7,956 bases of DNA from Dehalococcoidia bacterium. GTDB lineage: Bacteria; Chloroflexota; Dehalococcoidia; UBA3495. Below are positions 3,688 to 7,956 of the stretch, one piece after another. The stretch is from NCBI GenBank assembly GCA_002730485.1, contig PCAH01000001.1, positions 1-7,956 on the forward strand, written 5' to 3'. The position numbers and the translations under genes are program-made. Below the pieces are notes generated by a model that worked only from the letters and a program-made list of their open reading frames with translations, did not search any database and was not told the DNA's origin. Every line of letters begins with the position of its first letter. Position 1 is the first letter of the stretch.

Positions 3688-3704
3688 TCGACAGTGACTG
3701 TCGA
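3688..3704. repeat. 17-bp perfect palindrome
   Basis: TCGACAGT and ACTGTCGA are eight-base arms around a single G. An odd-length perfect dyad of this size suggests an operator for a dimeric protein. It lies between the iterons and the rightward promoter region. Confidence 0.55.
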
Positions 3705-3838
3705 CCCATAACGGCATTATCGAGGTTCTTCCGTCTACGGCTTCAACCAATGCAGAATGTGTCGGTGTTTCATTCACAGTCACGACGACACCCATGTACT
3801 GAAGCGCAACGGCGGCAGCAGGGGCTTATCTGTTTTTT
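3705..3838. other. Remainder of the central non-coding region
   Basis: No gene, terminator or recognisable RNA is seen here. An eight-base T tract at 3833-3840 has no convincing stem before it. A minus-strand frame starting at 3795 looks partly protein-like at first but has no ribosome-binding site and runs into the iterons. Confidence 0.5.
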
Positions 3839-3868
3839 TTGACGACAGAGTGCTACAGGTGCTACAAG
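3839..3868 (+). promoter_or_regulatory. Possible promoter of the rightward operon, overlapped by TGCTACA repeats
   Basis: TTGACG (3839-3844) is a good -35 match; TACAAG (3863-3868), 18 bases later, is a moderate -10 match. TGCTACA occurs as a direct repeat at 3851-3857 and 3860-3866, across the spacer and -10, so a protein bound there would block transcription. Expected start near 3875 leaves a leader of about 15 bases. Confidence 0.4.
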
Positions 3869-3890
3869 GTCTTCACTTCGAGGAGGTCAG

Positions 3891-4136
3891 ATGTCCAACG
3901 ACGCATCCCCGGTTCAGCTGCGGGACTACTACACCATGCCAGAAGTGGCGGAACTCCTGGGTTATCCCCCTCAGCATATCCGTCGCATCGTCGCACAGGG
4001 TAAGCTGCCCGCCGAGAAGTTGCCGAACGGTCGGCGGCGGATCAGCCACGCGGCTGTGATGCAGTGGGTAGCCGAGCACGGAAGCGCGCTCAGCTACGTG
4101 CTGCGGCACCGTGACGATGAACTCAACCTGGTCTGA
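3891..4136 (+). CDS. Excisionase/MerR-type helix-turn-helix DNA-binding protein, 81 residues
   Basis: Residues 13-60 match the layout of the small winged helix-turn-helix family used by phage excisionases and many plasmid regulators: YYTMPEVAELLGY (first helix and turn), QHIRRIVAQGKL (recognition helix), PAEKLPNGRRRISHAAVMQWV (wing and closing helix). Such proteins bind short DNA repeats as architectural or regulatory factors. The start is firm: AGGAGGT ends three bases before the ATG. It lies just downstream of a TGCTACA direct repeat and the iteron region and eight bases before the primase-helicase gene. That placement suits a replication-initiation helper or autoregulator of this operon better than an excisionase, as no integrase is in the window. 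The acidic C-terminus after residue 65 is variable in the family. Confidence 0.88.
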   Translation: MSNDASPVQLRDYYTMPEVAELLGYPPQHIRRIVAQGKLPAEKLPNGRRRISHAAVMQWVAEHGSALSYVLRHRDDELNLV

Positions 4137-4144
4137 GGCGGTAC

Positions 4145-6601
4145 ATGTCCCTAGTCGCATCTCCCGAGCACGTTCTTGCCGCTCTCCAGTACATCTGTGA
4201 GGAGGGGCAGATCATCGAGCTTCGCGCTCTCCACGTTCCGACCTCGGAAGGCCCCCGAACCTTCTCGGGCTTCTTCGATGACGTAGAGAAGATGGCCGCT
4301 GCGGCGGCCCAGCTGTCAGATATGGGCGCCGGAGGCGTCTATTTCACCCCCAACCCGTTGAAGGGGACGGTCACAAGTTCGATCACGAACCAAGCCTCCC
4401 CCGCATCACGGGGCGCACTCGCCAAAGACATCGACGTGTTGAGCCCCCGATGGCTCCTCATCGACATTGACCCCGAGAGGCCGAAGGATTGCGCCTCCAC
4501 AGACGAGGAAAAGGCACAAGCAGCATCCCTCGCAGCCGCAATGGTCTCGTTTTTGAAGAAGCGGGGCTGGCCAACCCCCCTGTTTGGGTCGTCTGGCAAC
4601 GGCTACCACCTGATGTACCAGGTGCAGGAGGCCGATTCGGACGTGATTCGGCGGATTCTGGCCGTCCTGGGCTTCCTGTTCGACAACGACTGGGCCAAAG
4701 TGGACCCAACGGTCTTCAATCCGGCCCGAATCTGGAAGATGTACGGCACTGTGGCCCGGAAAGGGGACAGTACGGAGGAGCGACCCCACCGTCGCGCCCT
4801 CATGTTGTCCAAGAAGCCCTGCGGGGGGCCGGTAACGCGCGAACAACTGGACGAATTGGCCCAGTTGCTGCCCGATTCGGGCGCCAAAGAGGGCAATGCC
4901 CCCACAGGCTCCCTCGACACGTACATGAAGGACCACTTTCCGGCGGCACAGGGGCCAAGTCCGTGGCAGGGCAACGGTCGGCGGTGGGTTTTCGACGTAT
5001 GCCCCTGGGATGACACCCACACCGACCGGTCTGCGTACGTCATCCAGTTCGCAGACAACGGAATCGCCGCAGGTTGCCTGCATAAGACGTGCAAAGGGGC
5101 CGAAAAGGACAAGAAGGGCCGCTCAAAGGGGTGGAAGAACCTTCAAAAGCTGGCAGGCGTGCCATTCGGCGGGGCTGCCCCCCTATCCCCGGCACAGGTC
5201 CGCGTATCGTCCGCAGCTGCCCCGAATCTGACGGATTTGGGCAACGCACGCCGCATGGTGGCCGCATTTCAGCACGAACTGGTGTTCTGCGTGACCTATC
5301 GGCAGTGGTTCCTGTACAACGGGAAGCGATGGAAGCGAGATATGGACGGGGCGATTCATCGTAGGGCAAAGGCAGCAGTAGCCGGGATATTCGCCGCCGC
5401 TGCCTCCAGTACGGACGCTCAACAGCAGCAACGCCTCCTGAAGCACGCGCTGAAGTCGGAATCTGCCCGCGCCCTCGGGGCTATGGTGCAGTTGGCGTCC
5501 ACCGAGCAGGGCGTGGCGGTCACATCCAGCCGTTTGGACCGGGATCCTTGGCTGTTCAACGTCCAAAACGGCACAATTGACCTCCGTACGGGGGTGCTCT
5601 CGATGCACGACCGAACGGACTATATTACCAAGGTTAGCCCTGTAGAATGGGTAGAAGACGCCGAATGCCCCCTGTGGGACGCGTTTCTCGACTACGCCTT
5701 CATGGGTGACCCCGATACCATCGCGTTCATCCACCGGTTCTTCGGCTACTGCCTCACCGGGCTCTGTGTCGAGCAGGTTCTGCTCTTCATGGAGGGCACC
5801 GGACAGAACGGAAAGACGACGGCGCTGCTCATCCTGATGTACGTGCTAGGCGACTACGCCATCCAGGGCGCTCCAGGGCTCCTGATGTCGAAGCAGAACG
5901 AGTCTCACCCTACCGAGGTGGCAGACTTGGAGGGCGTGCGGTTCGTGGCCAACAGTGAGGTCGAGAAGGGCAAGCCGTTTGCCGAGGCGCTCATCAAGCA
6001 GCTGACGGGCTCCGACCGCATCCGTGCCCGGAAGATGCGCCAGGACTTCTATGAGTTCGACCCAACGCACAAGCTCATCATCGCGGCTAACCACCGTCCC
6101 ATCATCAAGGGCAACGACGAGGGCATCTGGCGCCGTGTTCTACGTCTCCCGTGGGAGCGGAAGATTGAGAAGAAAGACCAGTTCTTCCTGGACAAGTTGA
6201 AGAAGGAAGCCCCTGGCATTCTGTGTAAGCTGGTCGAGGGGTGCCGGGACTGGCAGAAGAATGGGCTGCGTCCTCCCGAGAAGGTTCGCATGGCGACGAA
6301 CGAGTACCGGGAAGAGATGGACATGCTTGCCGAGTTCTTGTCCGAGGCGTGCATTCTGGATGCAGGCGAGGCCACGCCGAAGAAGGACTTGTACATCGCG
6401 TACAAGAGTTGGTGCGACAGCTTCTACCAGAAGCCTGTTGGCTACCCGTTGTTTGGGCGGCAACTCTCCGAGCGGGGCTTCCGCGCGATGCCTCGGTACA
6501 TCCACAACGGGAATGTGCGTCGGAGCGTGCGTGCCTGGGTGGGGATCGGCATCCGACACTCGGCGGTGGACACGCTCATGGGCAACCGGGGTGTTCACTA
6601 A
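4145..6601 (+). CDS. P4-type replicative primase-helicase (AEP-like primase, zinc segment, SF3 helicase), 818 residues
   Basis: A replication protein expected to make primers and unwind DNA at the origin. Residues 100-202 carry the archaeo-eukaryotic primase motifs: Asp107 and Asp109 in LLIDIDP, His155 in SSGNGYH, and Asp187 in KVDPTVFNPAR with the following YGT. Residues 286-316 hold a Cys/His cluster (Cys286, His292, Cys311, His313, Cys316) like the zinc-binding segment after the primase in this family. A D5-type N-terminal region (about 465-545) leads to the SF3 helicase ATPase: Walker A GTGQNGKTT (Lys557), acidic Walker B near Glu605, sensor Asn649 in LIIAANHRP, and arginines in GIWRRV (Arg663, Arg664). 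The C-terminus (about 745-800) resembles the winged-helix end of phage and poxvirus D5 proteins. All key residues are present and the length is normal. GAGG overlapping the upstream stop codon serves as ribosome-binding site. Confidence 0.92.
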   Translation: MSLVASPEHVLAALQYICEEGQIIELRALHVPTSEGPRTFSGFFDDVEKMAAAAAQLSDMGAGGVYFTPNPLKGTVTSSITNQASPASRGALAKDIDVLSPRWLLIDIDPERPKDCASTDEEKAQAASLAAAMVSFLKKRGWPTPLFGSSGNGYHLMYQVQEADSDVIRRILAVLGFLFDNDWAKVDPTVFNPARIWKMYGTVARKGDSTEERPHRRALMLSKKPCGGPVTREQLDELAQLLPDSGAKEGNAPTGSLDTYMKDHFPAAQGPSPWQGNGRRWVFDVCPWDDTHTDRSAYVIQFADNGIAAGCLHKTCKGAEKDKKGRSKGWKNLQKLAGVPFGGAAPLSPAQVRVSSAAAPNLTDLGNARRMVAAFQHELVFCVTYRQWFLYNGKRWKRDMDGAIHRRAKAAVAGIFAAAASSTDAQQQQRLLKHALKSESARALGAMVQLASTEQGVAVTSSRLDRDPWLFNVQNGTIDLRTGVLSMHDRTDYITKVSPVEWVEDAECPLWDAFLDYAFMGDPDTIAFIHRFFGYCLTGLCVEQVLLFMEGTGQNGKTTALLILMYVLGDYAIQGAPGLLMSKQNESHPTEVADLEGVRFVANSEVEKGKPFAEALIKQLTGSDRIRARKMRQDFYEFDPTHKLIIAANHRPIIKGNDEGIWRRVLRLPWERKIEKKDQFFLDKLKKEAPGILCKLVEGCRDWQKNGLRPPEKVRMATNEYREEMDMLAEFLSEACILDAGEATPKKDLYIAYKSWCDSFYQKPVGYPLFGRQLSERGFRAMPRYIHNGNVRRSVRAWVGIGIRHSAVDTLMGNRGVH

Positions 6602-7347
6602 TGCCCGGACAGGCAGGCCCTGCTGCCCTCAATGCGGTTTTGGCGCTCATCCTCCAGAAGCCTGTGCGGGGCTGCACCACAGGGAAGTCCTATCAGACAC
6701 TTCTGCGGTGGCGCTCGAAGACACTAAAGCAACCCAACGCGACAAAAGGTCACGTGTTCGCACCCCTCGACATGATGCTTCGAGGGAACGAATTTGTCCG
6801 TGACTGGATTCGACAGGAACGCATGTTCGTCTCGCCGAAGACGTGGCCCTCCAGCATCCTACCTGCGTTCCGCTACTCCCTGGTGCCTACGCCTCGGGAG
6901 CTAGGGTCAATCCACTTTCGCCACCACCTGCCCACAAACCACAAAGATGTCATCGACGGCTACGCTGCGACGATGGCGTACTGCTATGGGCTGGACATGG
7001 ACAAGCTGTCGAAGCACCTTGATGTAGCTCTGGACATCTTCCACGAGCGCATGAGGTACTTCATCACCTACATGGCGTACGAGCGGCCTTCGTTCCTGGT
7101 GTGGGCAACGGCTACCGACTTTGACCGGTCACCTCTGCCGGCTTCGTGGTACAACCTCGTCGGGGGTGAGCGAGAGGCCCGCCCTCGGCTCCAAGATTCC
7201 CCGTTTGTGTTCCGGCCGCAGGACCTCGCACCATGGACCGACAGCAGCAAGATTCTGGGTCACCTCATCTTCAACACGAGGAAGAAGCCCCGCTTGCTGA
7301 CGCACCGCCGCGATACACACTTGATCGAGGGATATGATGGCCCGTAA
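6601..7347 (+). CDS. Unrecognised 248-residue protein coupled to the primase-helicase
   Basis: I do not recognise the family. The ATG shares one base with the primase stop codon (TAATG), a classic coupling arrangement, and there is only a weak upstream ribosome-binding site, so translation probably depends on the preceding gene. The frame is open further upstream, but that part lies inside the primase gene. The product is soluble, rich in aromatic and basic residues, with a basic N-terminal region (28-50), a His/Arg cluster (104-115), and a probable long helix around 134-160. GCTTGKS at 24-30 recalls a P-loop but lacks the required first Gly/Ala at the right spacing. Position suggests a role linked to replication or to the head-gene region that may follow. 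Confidence 0.85.
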   Translation: MPGQAGPAALNAVLALILQKPVRGCTTGKSYQTLLRWRSKTLKQPNATKGHVFAPLDMMLRGNEFVRDWIRQERMFVSPKTWPSSILPAFRYSLVPTPRELGSIHFRHHLPTNHKDVIDGYAATMAYCYGLDMDKLSKHLDVALDIFHERMRYFITYMAYERPSFLVWATATDFDRSPLPASWYNLVGGEREARPRLQDSPFVFRPQDLAPWTDSSKILGHLIFNTRKKPRLLTHRRDTHLIEGYDGP

Positions 7348-7768
7348 GAAGAAAGGCGCGAACAACACCTCGATGACCCGCAACGCGGGGACACCGGGGG
7401 CTGACTACGCCCAGTGGTTGATGCTTGTCCCGAAGGACAAGCGCCAGGAAGTCGCGTCATTCATCAGGGACAACCCTATCAATGACTACGACGACATGAT
7501 TCGCTTCAACTGCGAAATCATGGCGGCGATGATCGAGGGCCGCATCACACCCGTTGTGGCTGTCGAGCTTCGGCAGTGGCACGAGTTGAACTTCTCCGTC
7601 ATCTCGGCGAAGAACTCTCTCGATGGCACCCCGGATAACACCTACACGGATGTCATCACGGCACTCGTACAGGTGAAGCGGAATGCACAACAGCTGCGCG
7701 GGGATTACTTCGACGCAGAAGAAATGTCTACCGGCGCCGTTGAGCGTCTTGAGGTGAAGAATGGCTGA
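7337..7768 (+). CDS. Unrecognised 143-residue protein with basic N-terminus
   Basis: The first ten residues are basic (MARKKKGANN), followed by a helical body with a Trp/Tyr-containing segment near 24-45 and an amphipathic region up to about 125. There is no membrane segment. Two adjacent ATG codons (7334, 7337) are possible; 7337 is preferred because GAGGG at 7327-7331 then has a normal five-base spacing. The gene overlaps the preceding one by 11 bases and the next by 8, so coupled translation is likely. Size, basic N-terminus and position before a possible structural gene would allow a small terminase subunit or a replication accessory protein, but no diagnostic motif is visible. Confidence 0.82.
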   Translation: MARKKKGANNTSMTRNAGTPGADYAQWLMLVPKDKRQEVASFIRDNPINDYDDMIRFNCEIMAAMIEGRITPVVAVELRQWHELNFSVISAKNSLDGTPDNTYTDVITALVQVKRNAQQLRGDYFDAEEMSTGAVERLEVKNG

Positions 7769-7956
7769 TTCAATGGCAGACCTGCGCAAGAAGGCAGTCG
7801 ACAAGGCGATGGGCAAGGGCAAGGACGAAGAGAAGGACGAGCCCAAGGACGAGATGCCGGAAGGCGGTGCTGACGAGGCACCGGAAGAGGACATGGCGGC
7901 TGGTGAGATTCCTCCCCAGGTCAAGGAAGCCCTTGGTCAGCTTCCCGTTCCCGCCC
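7761..7956 (+). CDS. Start of a highly charged, probably disordered protein (runs off the window)
   Basis: The first 65 residues are present. After MADSMADLRKKAVDKAM comes a Lys/Asp/Glu/Gly low-complexity stretch (about residues 18-48), then a segment that looks more ordered (IPPQVKEALGQLPVP). Such charged linkers occur in phage scaffold, portal-associated and nucleic-acid-binding proteins, so no function is claimed. GAGGTG at 7751-7756 with a four-base spacing supports the ATG at 7761, which overlaps the end of the upstream gene by eight bases. Confidence 0.8.
   Translation, partial: MADSMADLRKKAVDKAMGKGKDEEKDEPKDEMPEGGADEAPEEDMAAGEIPPQVKEALGQLPVPA

Noticed and set aside
3553..3795. 80-residue minus-strand open frame in the central region
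   Set aside because: The first 36 residues look protein-like, but there is no ribosome-binding site and the remainder is translated from the iterons and dyads.
3820..3840. Terminator at the eight-base T tract
   Set aside because: No stable stem precedes the Ts; only AAGC/GCTT with a loop of about 20 bases can be drawn.
4406..5083. Long antisense frames inside the primase-helicase gene (also near 5183-5734)
   Set aside because: The opposite strand encodes all conserved motifs of a known family; long antisense frames are expected from GC-rich codon bias.
6241..6600. Upstream extension of the 248-residue protein within the primase gene
   Set aside because: That part is an alternative frame of the primase C-terminus; the ATG at 6601 overlaps the stop codon in the usual coupling arrangement.
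6670..6690. Walker A motif in the 248-residue protein (GCTTGKS)
   Set aside because: Only three residues separate the first Gly from GKS and position -5 is Arg, so it does not meet the P-loop pattern; no Walker B is seen.

Overview
The window is GC-rich bacterial or phage DNA and reads as the early/replication region of a temperate phage, phage-plasmid or similar mobile replicon. Three things suggest this: a P4-type primase-helicase preceded by an excisionase-like helix-turn-helix gene, tightly packed small unrecognised genes, and two divergent arms around an AT-richer, repeat-laden non-coding core. The host cannot be named from the sequence. Shine-Dalgarno sites are strong and bacterial, and base composition suggests a high-GC host.

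Left arm (1-3212, all minus strand). Four small single-gene units (starts at 1311, 1859, 2494 and 3037) are built to one plan. Each has, in transcription order: a 24-bp element with CTATCA/TGATAG ends, a cluster of 10-bp direct repeats (GTGACATTCT-like), a leader that usually folds into hairpins, a Shine-Dalgarno site in the shared string GGAGTGT, one gene ending in TAG, and a hairpin resembling a terminator. The distance from the 24-bp element to the start codon is 152, 151 and 152 bp in three units and 191 bp in the fourth. A fifth unit probably begins at position 23 and leaves the window on the left; its upstream region (24-655) is long and contains a G-quadruplex-type run. Two of the four products are small membrane proteins, one has a coiled coil and an Ala-Pro-Thr repeat, and one is acidic. 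None belongs to a family I recognise.

Centre (3257-3890). No convincing gene is present. There are about 12 copies of a GTGTAGTAA iteron-like repeat in both orientations, an AT-rich stretch, several TGCTACA dyads and direct repeats, and a 17-bp palindrome. Beside a primase-helicase gene this is the best candidate for a replication origin combined with the rightward control region.

Right arm (3891-7956, all plus strand). One tightly spaced operon encodes a helix-turn-helix protein, an 818-residue primase-helicase (archaeo-eukaryotic-type primase, zinc-binding segment and SF3 helicase), a 248-residue protein of unknown function, a 143-residue protein of unknown function, and the start of a highly charged protein that leaves the window. 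Genes two to five follow each other with short gaps or overlaps, suggesting translational coupling. A simple model is that the HTH protein and primase-helicase act at the central repeats to initiate replication, while the left cassettes are co-regulated accessory genes under a shared switch. The model is inference; the repeats, motifs and spacings are read directly.
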